Source of the DNA: Wallemia ichthyophaga EXF-994
Lineage: Eukaryota; Basidiomycota; Wallemiomycetes; Wallemiales; Wallemiaceae
Assembly: GCF_000400465.1 (NCBI RefSeq)
Contig: NW_008806284.1
Location: forward strand, 186,001-250,000
Reading direction: 5' to 3'
Length of the DNA stretch: 64,000 nucleotides
Part shown: piece by piece, positions 47,125 through 58,264 of the stretch
Position numbering within the stretch: the first letter of the stretch is position 1
How the letters are laid out: every line of letters begins with the position of its first letter
Made by a program: the position numbers and the translations under genes
Notes under the pieces: model-generated
Databases searched by the model: none
Told to the model about the DNA's origin: nothing
What the model saw: only the letters and a program-made list of their open reading frames with translations

Positions 47125-49664
47125 CTAAATCTCACTCAGACTAGCTTTGATTGCCTCTTCTAGCTGCGCCTCGAAATTCTGATCCACGTTTTCGGCTACC
47201 TGTGAGTAGCTCGGAGGTTCGGGATTCTCTTCCTCTATCGCCTCTTCTTGAGGTGCGACTGGCGCATACTCACTCCTCTTGCCCTCCTTCTTGGTCAGGT
47301 TGTTCGTATCACTATCGCCTTCTAGATTTATAGCATCTTCAATGTGCTGCTTTGAGGATCCTTCGATTGGCTCATAGGGAAAGTCACCCTCATACTGCTT
47401 TTCGAGATCCTCGCTTTTCTTTATTTCATCCAATATCGCTTCCATTTCGCTTTCTTCTCGCATCTTCTTTTGATTCTCTTCCTCTTCTTGGCTGATCATC
47501 ATAATGTCTGTCGCGGGATTAGTGCGATGGAACGTAATGTGAGTAACTCACACTCTAAGGTCTCCGATTCATCTAGTCCTAAATTCTCCAAGCGGCCAAG
47601 AGTCTTCATCATATTCTGCTTTCTATCCGCTTCACTCTCGGAAACATCGTCGGTTTCGTCTTGCATCACAAGTGACTCTCTTATCTCATCCCGCACATCT
47701 GACGAGTCTGTCAATGGTTAGTCTTTTGGTGATACTCGAGAAGCAACAGCTACAGTCACGGCAATACTCACACTGATTCTTCTGCGCAACTCCCTTATTC
47801 GAGCCTCTCCATCCTTTACCTCTAGTTTTAAAATCTTTTATACCCCCAGCTTTCCATGCAATTACTTTGTTGCCGATAGCAGCGACGACAGCAAATTCAT
47901 CCGCTACTATTCCGCTGACAGCAAACGCGTTCTCGTCTTCCGTCGATGCCTCATTTGTGGCCAGATACCGAGAGAGATGACGAGTCGATGATGTTTGATT
48001 GAATGATCTTATGGCATCACCGGTGAGTGGATCGTGCGCAATGAGCACTCCATCTGCAGCACCAGTCAGTAGAAGTAGAGGCGTGAGAGAGATGGTGGTT
48101 ATCTTTGAGTGGTGTCCGCCAAATATTCTCAACGGCTCTATCACCTGATCCGACCTCGCATCCCAATCCCATACACACGTCCTTCCGCTAGAGTCACCAG
48201 CTACGACTGCCCTTCTATGTTTTAATATCTGATCTTTTGTGTTAAATGAGGAGCCAATGTTGAGTGCATCAGAGAAATTGTTGGTGGAAGACGCACTTCT
48301 ACTCAATATCGGAGTTGAAAGTGGCGAGCACTTGCTGAGATCGTTGTTCAAATAGAAAGATGTGAGTTCGGATATTGGACCAAGCCCAAAGATTCTCTTC
48401 TTTTTAGTCTCAATGTCATGCCTCTCGAAGAAGGTCTCTGGCTTGCGATATATCAGAACGCTCACGTCGTTAGGACCTTGAGTGTCTAGTAGAAGTTTTG
48501 AGATTGGTAAGTATTTAGTGAAGCTTCCAAGAGAAGTATAAGCTACACGGTGTTCTTCTATTGTGTCTCTGGGGTTTTCTTCACTGATACATGCCTCAAT
48601 TGGCATATTACTCCATACTCTGACTGTTCCACTCTCATATCCAGCAGCGATAGAACAACTCGTGCTATCGTAAGCTACTTGTGTTACTGAATCTACGTGC
48701 GCCAACTCCTCTCCTTTGGAGTTGAGTAGCTTTTTGACGTCTGAGCTCCATATACAACGCAGCTCAGGCTCATTCGACCACAACTTAACGACGCCATCCA
48801 TGCTGCCGCTGACGAAAGAGGGCGCAGCCCAAGCGCTCTTTGAGAGAGTCGTTGATGGATGAGAAAGACAAGTGACAGGTCCATAGTGAAAATCACGGCT
48901 AATGTTTTGATGTGTTGCTAATCCGCTGCCTCGCACACCCCACGCAGATGCAGCTCCAGAGCCGTGCTGCAAAGCACTTTTAGCGATCTGGGTGAAACCG
49001 ACAAAACCAGAAGCAAAGCCCCAAATGACTCTGCCATCACTGGACAGCTCTACAGTAGAGGCATCGTTGGGGGCCATTCCTGGTGCAAGAATGTAGCCTT
49101 TGGCTAGCTTACCACTGAAAGGCTCCGATCTACTCAAGCAGGCGTGCATGAGGGATACGGAGATGAGTCTTCGCGGGGTGAGTTCCGGGTTTGTAATGGT
49201 GGACAAATCGAGAGATATCTGGTGTATAGTAGCGACTCTGGGGTTGTGAGTGATAAGCGGGGCCTTCGATTTCTTCCAGCGACGGATGTAGATGGACCGC
49301 CTAACGAATTCCTCTTTCCATGAGCTGAATCTGCCCGAGATTCTCGAAGCGATGATAGAAGTGAACTTTGAGTTCTCCTCTGAAGGTTGTATGCCTAGAA
49401 AAGAGAAGGCAAAGGCACGGCGCCAAGCAGCGTCATCGGTAGCAGTGTGATGGAGGGACTTGTTCGTAAGAGAAACAGCGATAAGGGAGCCAGGATCGAG
49501 ATAGGTGAGGATATGGAGGACAAGATCGTGTGGGAGATGGAACAGGAGAGAAGGGAGATGTGTGTCGTCGTCCTCGTCGTCGGTGGCTGATTGGGGGATT
49601 AAGTCATAGCCAGACAGAGCCAGCCGAACTCACAATTAGAATGAGAATAGAGGTTATTTGACAT
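47125..49664 (-). CDS. F-box/WD40 protein with C-terminal UIM
   Basis: Complement pieces 49634-49664, 47772-49586, 47552-47707, 47125-47507, giving 794 aa. Introns are 47, 64 and 44 nt. F-box at residues ~24-65 (LPSLLFHLPHDLVLHILTYL ... AAWRRAFAFSF). WD40 repeats occupy ~150-540 (PSFVSGSMDGVVKLWSNE, AAGYESGTVRVWSN, GDSSGRTCVWDWD, LLTGAADGVLIAHD). The C-terminus is acidic and coiled, ending in a ubiquitin-interacting motif FEAQLEEAIKASLSE. This suggests an SCF substrate receptor that also binds ubiquitin; S. pombe has a comparable F-box/WD40 class (Pof10-like). Divergent from the SIN kinase, with 76 bp between start codons. Confidence 0.85.
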
Positions 49665-49740
49665 TTAAATCAAATTAAATAATTATTTAAATTAAATCAA
49701 GATGATCGTTATCAACTAACACCCAAGTCGTCGGTGTGAG

Positions 49741-52700
49741 ATGGCAGCCCCTGCGCTCCAAAACTACCAGATTGGCGATTGCTTGGGGAAGGGGGCATTT
49801 GGCAGCGTCTACAGGGCTCTCAATTGGACCACTGGAGAAACGGTGGCTGTCAAGCAGATCCAGCTGAGTGACATTCCCCATTCCCAGTTGGGCGAGATTA
49901 TGGTGGGTATATAACGATTTCTTGGGTCAAGCTAACTCGGTAATAGTCGGAGATAGATCTCCTCAAGAATCTCCATGTGAGTTGTTGTCTACTGCGTACA
50001 CCACCACTCATCTCCCAAGCATCCACGCATAGTGCGCTATGGCGGTTTCGTAAAGACGAAAGATGCTCTGTTTGTTATCCTTGAGTGGGTTTTGTTGGTT
50101 TTGTTGGTTTTGGTGATGCAATCATCTAATCTGCTCCAGGTACTGCGAGAACGGTTCCCTGGCTTCGATCTGCAAGCGTTTCGGTAAATTCCCCGAGGCG
50201 CTGGTGGCCGTTTACATATCACAAGTCCTCGAAGGTCTCCAATACCTCCACGATCAGGGTGTATGTCATCGTGATATCAAGGCTGCCAATATCCTCGCAA
50301 TCAAGGACGGTAAAGTCAAACTCGCGGATTTCGGTGTAGCTACACAAGCACACCTAGCAGATAACTCTGTAGTTGGTAGCCCCTTCTGGATGGCTCCGGA
50401 GGTCATTGAACAGTCCGGAGCGAGCACTGCATCCGATATTTGGAGCGTAGGCTGTGTCGTGATTGAGCTGCTAGAGGGGCGCCCACCATACTCACATCTT
50501 CCTCAAATGAGCGCACTCTGGGCTATCGTTCAACACGACCAAATGCCAATCCCAGAGGGTTCCTCACCCGTTGTCAAAGATTTCCTCCTCCATTGTTTTC
50601 AAAAAGATCCTAATTTGCGTGTCTCAGCTAAGAAACTACTCAAGCATCCTTGGATCCGCCAAATTAACTCGCCAGACAAAAGTAATACCAAGTTTACCCA
50701 ACTTTATAGAAGAAATACCCCAACTGAGGACCACGAAACTTACGACAACGCCGTACAGAAGGTGCAAGAGTGGAATGAGGCTTTAAAATCCCCGCCTAAA
50801 AGCTCAAAGACTAAGTCGCTCTTCCCTGCTCGTGATAGCAAGTCTACTTTCTCTCCGCTACGAAGATCGTCTCTTAACAATGATAGTCCCAACCCCGCTA
50901 CGGTATCAAATCAACCGCCTGCGAAACCATTCACGGTTAGGAATGACAATAGAGAGAATGTCCTCAGTAAAACGCAGGAGGATGAGGAAGACAATTGGGA
51001 TGCAGACTTTGCTGGCACAATCTCCTTTTCGAAAGCACAGGATGCAATTTCAGGTGACACTGGCAAATCAGACGATAATACCCAAACTATAAAACCAAAC
51101 TCGAGGAAAGCCAGCGAGGATCACAGCATAACGTCACGTATACCTAATAAGATAATTGAAGATTACTCTGACCTCGGCGGAGATGAAGATGACATTGTAC
51201 TCAGCGAGAAGATATCAAGTTTGAGGTTGAAGGGTGGCCTCTTCCATCCAAAGGACCTAGGCAGGCTGAGAGAAGAGCCATCACCACCATTGCAATCGTC
51301 GTTTAACATACCACAGAAGAAGCCATCTCTACCAAAACGCCCCTCTCCTCCAACATCGCTGCGTTCTCACAGCAGATCACGCTCAAGTATATCCTCCTTG
51401 CCAGCGCCATCGACAGAGCAAACAAGGAAAACGAGCGATCTGGCAAAGTATTCTGAAGTTGACGACGAAGACTTTGACGATGTTTTTGGTAAAGCGCCGC
51501 CATCAGTGTCAGGTGAAAGTGGGCAAACGCTACAACTGACGACCAAGTTGTCTAATAAATCGTGGCTCGGTGACGACGTAGCCGATGATGAGGATCCATT
51601 TGCACAAATTGAGGATGACTTTGCCGAGAACGATATTGAGTCAAACTTGGTCAGAGATAGACATGCAAGGTTATGTGCTATGGTCGCTGAATTAGTCGAT
51701 CAATTAGAGGCTGGTAAGTCTGAAGAGAAGCTGAATGAAATGCTTGACGAGTTGTTGCACATACTCGAAGAGTTCCCGGATATGTATATGCAATTTGTTG
51801 CAGCCAGGGGCATGCTTTCATCACTCGAGGTTCTAGAAAGTAAACCCAGCAAAGATGTAATTTACAAGCTGCTGAGGATAATAAATCTCATTGTCTCGGT
51901 CGATCCTGGTCTTGTTGAGTCATTCTGCCTCGTCGGGGGTATAGCGGTGGTGATGACTTATGCGAGCAAACGTTATTCGCATGAACTTCGGCTGGAGGCT
52001 GCGTCGTTTGTAGGCCATGTTACCCACACGAGCGTCTTGACGCTGCAGATGTTTATAGCGTGTCGAGGGTTTAGAGTCCTTGTCGATCTGCTGGATGAGG
52101 AAGCGCAGGAGCTGGTATACGAGGCAGTCTCAGCAATCTCTAGTGTATTCGAATCACATTCCCTTACTACAAAAACGGACTTTTGTAGGATATTTGCTAA
52201 GGAAGGTCTTCTAGAGCCACTTTCTAGTGCTCTTACTACGGCACTTAGGGAGACATCTGATGAAGGTGCGCAAGTGAGGGACATCTCAAGCAAGATCTAC
52301 TTGCTGTTTGCGCAAGTGGGACAGAACGACAACGTGGTCTTGAATGCGTTGGGCACACGCAGCATTCTAAGACGCCTTCTAAAGGCGTGTGAGAGTTTAT
52401 GTGACAAGGACAAGATGTCATCCCTGCTGATCACGCTGTTAAAGACGTTCAAGCATATATCGACATCGGCGGGAATGTTGGATGTGCTGCAAAACAGCAA
52501 CGCAATTGAAGTATTTGTCAGAGTGCTCGACAAGCGTAAGGAGGGAGAGCGGAGTAGTGAAATTTCGTCGCAAGTGCTGCAGATATTCTACTCACTTACA
52601 CGACTTTCACCAAGCAGACAAGAAGAGGCGGCACAGGCGGGATTGATACCACTGTTGAAGAGAGTTTTTGAAGTTTCATCGCCGCTGAAGCAATTTGCAT

Positions 52701-53385
52701 TGCCAATACTATGTGACTTTGCGCATGCTGGGAAGAGCTGCCGAGCGCTGCTTTGGAAACACAACTGCTTGGATCTCTACATTCTACTATTGCAAGATGC
52801 ATACTTCCAAGTTTCGGCGTTGGAGGCAATACTCATCTGGCTGCAGAATGAGACTGATAGAGTGGAGGGTCAGTTGCTTCAGCCAAGACCACTGGAAAGT
52901 CTGTTGACTATGTTCGTACAAGCCAAGGCCAACTCGTTCGAAGCAAGTCTGGAACCGATACTGAAAATGTGCAGGATCAGCAGGGGATTGGTTCTGGGAG
53001 TTGCGAAAGCAAGCTTCTTTAGGAAGCTCATTGATAAGCTCTCGCACACGAAAGCGCTCGTCCGGCTAAACTTGCTCCGTATACTGAGGCTGGTGCTGGA
53101 GGTGCATCCCAACTGTAAGAGTATTGTAGAGGAATATAGATTGATAGAGGTAGGTGACGTAAATCTCGGTTACATTAACTCACAAAATTGCAGGTGATAA
53201 GCGAGCTTGGAGTGAAGGATAGTGCGATACTGGTTAGGGAGTTGAGTAAGGAAATATCGAATGAATTGAAGGCTGGAAAATACACAAGCCTGGCAAGGGA
53301 GCGAAGATCGACATCGGACAACGGCGTTCTGGGAGCGAGCCGCGCGTACAGGCCGCACAGGAGGATACCGTCACGAGGATTTTGA
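49741..53385 (+). CDS. Cdc7/SepH-type septation initiation network kinase
   Basis: Exons 49741-49902, 49947-49976 (30 nt), 50020-50084, 50140-53149, 53194-53385, giving 1152 aa. Introns are 44, 43, 55 and 44 nt. The N-terminal kinase domain has the Gly loop LGKGAFGSVY, lysine VAVKQI, catalytic HRDIKAANIL, DFGVATQ and APEVIEQSG. It is a STE11/MAP3K-like kinase matching fission yeast Cdc7 and Aspergillus SepH of the septation/mitotic exit pathway, rather than the replication kinase Cdc7. A long Ser-rich acidic linker separates it from a C-terminal HEAT/ARM-like region (residues ~500-1050) that in the family binds the GTPase Spg1. Confidence 0.92.
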
Positions 53386-54368
53386 GACATAGATGCATGA
53401 GCGGAGATACTAAAATTAATTGTGCGTTTAGGTGTGCATTTTGTGTGCAATTAGAGGTTAATGTGTGAATATAAAGAAAAATCTAATAATAAATTTGCAT
53501 TTCGTGCGTAGAAGGACAGAAGCCGAGATAAGGGCTAAGCTAAGACAAGGGGAAGGAGTGAAAGAATAGAGCTTGACAGACCAATAAACTACAGACACAG
53601 AAAGTAGGTAGACTAATAGCAATTTAACTATTATCAATAATTTGCGGGGTCTCGGCAACAAAATCGCTTACAAGTGAGGGGCAACAAGTGAGATACCGCA
53701 TTTGAAAGGAATAGCGGGTGAGTGTAAAAAGGGTGAAAGGAATTCAAGTGTTTAGCCCGCTAGAAGGCGGACTGTGCACGATGTAACACGTCGCATGATC
53801 CCCGCTGGTCGATCACACTGTACCAATTGCGGGGATGAGCCGCAAAAAGAAGTGACGATAGAGGATGGCGACAAGAATGTCAAGTAGAATCAGTGTGACA
53901 AGTGCTGCGCAAGGAATGTTGGGCGTAGATGAGATTTGTAGTGTGCCTGGCAAAAACTTCAGGGGCTTCTTGAGACCGGCAGAAGATCCGAGAGCGCCTA
54001 GAAATGAGGAGGAGGCGGGAGCAATTAAGTAAAGTAGTGGGATGGAAAACTAGAATGACACTGCAACTATTTTTAAGCACTTAAAAGTGATTACGTGCGT
54101 AAAGTCACCAATACGTCAGCCAATCAGGGGCCACGAAAAAGGGAGACAGAAGAAGAGCAATAGGCAATGTATATGAAAACAGACGCGTAAAATATTATTA
54201 AAATTAACATAATAAATCCGGTAAATTTTGATTTTTTTTTAAATCCCCAACAATTAAATTGCGGCGAGGAGAAATCTTTTTCTTCAACTTCCACATTGAA
54301 ATAAAAAGTCCAGCCACCCTTTCACTTTAAACACATTTAAAAGCTCAAGCAGGGCAATTAAAATAAAG
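53386..54368. other. Long promoter/leader region of PMA1
   Basis: The 3' end of the SIN kinase gene and the upstream region of the PMA1 H+-ATPase. It contains A-rich and T-rich tracts near 54220-54250 (a run of T at 54230) and pyrimidine tracts at 54270-54330, as in promoters of highly expressed fungal genes. No gene or RNA is recognised. Confidence 0.5.
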
Positions 54369-57300
54369 ATGTCTACCCATGATGAAAAACCAGTAAGAGA
54401 GGGTGAAATTCCTTCAAAGGAGCAAGTGCCTCAAGAGGATGATGAATCACCTGGAGCTGAGTACTCGGCTTTGGTCAACTACATTCAAAATGTTGAACTT
54501 AGAAAGGGTGATGACGAAGCCCAAGAGGAAGACGACGTTACTTACAAACGCGTAAGTTTTTTAGGTTTCACCTAAATGGTATTTTTAACACGCGTTTAGA
54601 AATGGTATGCGCCTTGGAAAAAAGTTGAAATTAGACAACAAGGCGCAACTGTTCCTCCCGATTGGCTTACTGCCACTCACGCTTCAGGTGGTTTAAAGTC
54701 ATCCGACGTTGAACCACGCCGTAAGCGCTTTGGTTTCAACGAATTAGAATCTCCAGAAGAGAATCACTTCCTCAAATTCCTTGGTTTCTTCAGAGGCCCT
54801 GTTCTCTACGTTATGGAAGGTGCCGTCGCTCTTGCGGGTGGTCTTCGTGAATGGGTCGATTTCGGTGTCATTATTGGTATTCTTCTCCTCAACGCTTTCG
54901 TCGGTTTCTATCAAGAAAAACAAGCTGGTGATATTGTGGCCCAACTTAAAGCTGGTATCGCTCTGCGTACTACCGTTGTCCGCGACGGTCAAGAGACTGA
55001 AGTCGAAGCACGCGAACTTGTTGTTGGTGATATCGTCGTTATTGAAGAAGGTGCGACAATTCCAGGTGATTGTGAACTTCTTGCGGACTACAAGGATAAG
55101 GATGGCTCAAAAGCTGCCGACATCCTTCAAAAAGTCAAGGAAGACGCAAAGAGAGAAAAAACTGACGACGACGAAGAAAAGTTCGGCAAAGGTCCATCAA
55201 TTTTGGCCGCTGATCAATCCGCTATTACTGGTGAATCCTTAGCTGTTGACAAGTATGTTGGTGACATTGCTTTCTACACCACCATCTGTAAGCGTGGTAA
55301 GGTTTATGCACGTGTCAAGATGAGTGCACCAATCTCTTTCGTCGGTAAAACTGCTGCCCTTGTTTTAGGCTCGAACGACAAGGGTCACTTCGTTAAGGTC
55401 ATGAACATTATCGGTGGTACTCTCTTGGTTCTTGTCATTGTCTTCTTGTTCGCTGTCTGGATTGGTGGTTTCTTCCGTAACGTAGAGATCGCCCAACCAA
55501 GAGACAATAACTTACTTGTCTACACTCTTATCTTCGCTGTCATTGGTGTCCCAGTTGGTCTTCCAGTTGTTACCACCACTACTCTCGCCGTCGGAGCTGC
55601 TTATCTGGCTAAGCAACAGGCCATCGTTCAACAACTCACCTCCATCGAGTCTCTCGCCGGTTGTGATATTCTCTGTTCCGATAAGACTGGTACCCTTACA
55701 GCCAACAAACTTTCTATTCACGAACCATACACGGCTGAAGGTGTCGACATGGACTGGATGATGTGTGTTGCTGCTCTTGCCTCATCGCACAACGTCAAGT
55801 CTTTGGACCCTATCGACAAGATCACCATTTCTACCCTTAAGGAATACCCTCGCGCCACCGAAATGCTTAAGACTGGATGGATCACCAAGGACTTTAGACC
55901 TTTCGACCCAGTGTCCAAGCGTATTACTTCAATTGTTGAGCGCGACGGTGTTACCTACACTTGTGCCAAGGGTGCTCCAAACTCTATTCTCAAGATGTGC
56001 AACTGTCCACCACAAATTGCTCAAGCATTCCGTGACCAAACTATGGAGTTTGCTTCTAGAGGTTTCCGTTCCCTTGGTGTTTCAGTTCAAGAAAACAACG
56101 GTGATTGGCAAGTTCTTGGTTTACTTCCTATGTTCGATCCTCCACGTCACGATACTGCTGCCACTGTTGGTGAAGCGATTAAGCTCGGTGTTGGTGTGAA
56201 AATGTTGACTGGTGATGCCGTTGCTATCGCTAAGGAGACTTGTAAAATGCTCGGTATGGGCACTAAGGTGAGAAGTTTCTCTTCTTTTCAGTCCTTTCTA
56301 ACTTTTCGTAGGTTTATGACTCTCACAGACTTATTGGTGGTGGTTCTATGGCAGGTTCTGAAATGCACGACTTCATTGAATCCGCCGATGGATTTGGTGA
56401 AGTTTTCCCAGAACACAAGTACCAAATTGTTGAGATGCTTCAACATCGTGGTCACTTGACGGCCATGACTGGTGATGGTGTTAACGATGCCCCAGCCCTT
56501 AAAAAGGCCGATTGTGGTATTGCAGTCGAAGGTGCTTCAGACGCTGCTCGTTCAGCTGCTGCCGTTGTTTTCCTTGACGAAGGTCTTTCAACCATTATTA
56601 CTGCAATTAAGGTCGCTCGTGAAATTTTCCACCGTATGAAGGCTTACATTGTTTATCGTATCGCTCTCTGTCTTCATTTGGAAATCTACCTTACACTCTC
56701 TATCCTCATTATGAACGAAACTATTCGTGCAGACTTGATTGTCTGGATTGCATTGTTCGCTGATTTAGCCACAGTCGCTGTTGCATACGATAATGCCCCA
56801 TACGCACTTACTCCAGTTTCGTGGCAATTACCAAAGATATGGATCATGTCAACTGTTCTTGGTGCAATTCTCGCAGGTGGTACTTGGATTCTTAGAGGTA
56901 CGCTTTTCCTCAACAGCGGTGGTGTTATCCAAAATTGGGGTGGTATCGAGCACATTCTCTTCTTGGAGGTTTGTCTCACTGAGAACTGGTTGATTTTCTT
57001 AACCAGAACCGGTGCTGGTGAATTCAAGTGGCCATCATGGCAATTGGTTGGTGCTATTGGTGGTGTAGATATCCTTGCAACTCTCTTCACCCTGTTCGGT
57101 TGGTTCCACGCTGAAGATGACATGCACAACGGTCACACCGACATTGTCACTGTTGTTAAGGTTTGGTGTTTCTCTATCGCTGTTATGGTTATCTGTACCC
57201 TTGCGTACGTTATCATGAACAACTGGAAGTGGTTGGACAACCTCGGAAAGAGACAAGTTGGAAAGGTAGACAGACGCGTTGAGGACTTCATGAACGAGTT

Positions 57301-57388
57301 GCAACGTATCACTATCGTACATGAAAGATCTGATAGAGATGTCTACAGACTCTACGGTAGATCTCAAGGTCTTGATTCCGACAGTTAA
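54369..57388 (+). CDS. PMA1: Plasma-membrane H+-ATPase PMA1
   Basis: Exons 54369-54551, 54600-56267, 56312-57388, giving 975 aa. Introns are 48 and 44 nt. Type IIIA P-type ATPase that sets the membrane potential and extrudes protons. Signatures: the acidic N-terminus, GAVALAGGLREWVDFGVI (TM2), LTGES-type ITGESLAVDK, PVGLPVVTTTTLAVGAAYLA (TM4), CSDKTGTLTANKLSIHE (Asp422 phosphorylated), KGAPNSILKMC, MTGDGVNDAPALKKADCGIA, and the C-terminal autoinhibitory tail ending near ERSDRDVYRLYGRSQG. Codon usage is strongly biased (GGT, GCT, ATT endings), consistent with very high expression. Confidence 0.97.
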
Positions 57389-57618
57389 ATGAGTTAATTA
57401 AATAGTGGTAAATTTTTAATTACTGGATTAATTACAGCAAATTCTAAACAATTCATTTTCAAGATTCTGACCTTATAGAAACATTTCTAGTTTTTTTTAA
57501 TTCTAATACTAACTTCAATCATTCATTAATTTGCTCTTTTGTGGCTACACCAAACTAGAAAATCTTTTTGTTAAATATAAATACATATTTGTTGTTTAAG
57601 TCAAGCAGTTCTTCGATT

Positions 57619-58249
57619 TCATAAGTTTTGTTGCATCTTTTTAATTGACTTTTCAAGTGACCGTAGTCGTGCGTCGTCTTGTTCGAGTAATGACGTCATC
57701 TTGTTCATGTGCTTCTTGAATGCCTCATTTTGATCTTCAAGCGTACTGTTATGTCCTTTGAGCTCTGTTACTTTCTTCTGTAGTCCACGTATCTTCTCGT
57801 TGTGCATCAGTATTAGCCCTTTCAGCTTTGCCATCTCTGAAACTGTTTTATCTTCTACATACGGCTCCGAATCACTCTGGCTATTTGGGTAAACAGAGAC
57901 GTTGCCAGAGCTCAAGTCAAGTGTGAATGTATTTCTAATGTGCTCCAATTCGTACGGCACGTCTTTGTACATCCTCCCCGCTAATGACTTGCAGCGATTA
58001 CATCTTAGCCAAACATACACTGCGCCGTAATCTTCAGATTTCTTACTCTGAAATCTATCTGCGGTGATCTCCAGATTATCGGTCACAGCTAATGATATCA
58101 ATATTTCGTTTCGTAGAGCTACGCGACGTACAACTCAGAGTAACACAGCTAAAAGCAATAGGCTGGCCAAATGGTGCAACGCCATCACCGAGAACCAATG
58201 CGCAGTGTATACATTGGAATAATTTTGTCCTGCCTTCGCTCTCGGCCAT
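57619..58249 (-). CDS. MIS18: Mis18 centromere-licensing protein (Yippee-Mis18 domain)
   Basis: Complement of 58147-58249 and 57619-58118 with a 28-nt intron, 200 aa. The Yippee/Mis18 zinc-binding core shows the first CxxC in FQCIHCALVLGDG and the second in WLRCNRCKSLAGRMY, then LEHIRNTFTLDLSSGNVSVY. A coiled coil follows (EKIRGLQKKVTELKGHNSTL). Mis18 is needed to load CENP-A at centromeres. The 28-nt intron is chosen because unspliced frames stop early and it preserves the conserved GD of the first zinc knuckle; a 70-nt alternative would remove it. The start codon is 15 bp from the divergent NHX start. S. pombe Mis18 has similar length (about 194 aa). Confidence 0.82.
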
Positions 58250-58264
58250 CGTTGCACCCGTTCT

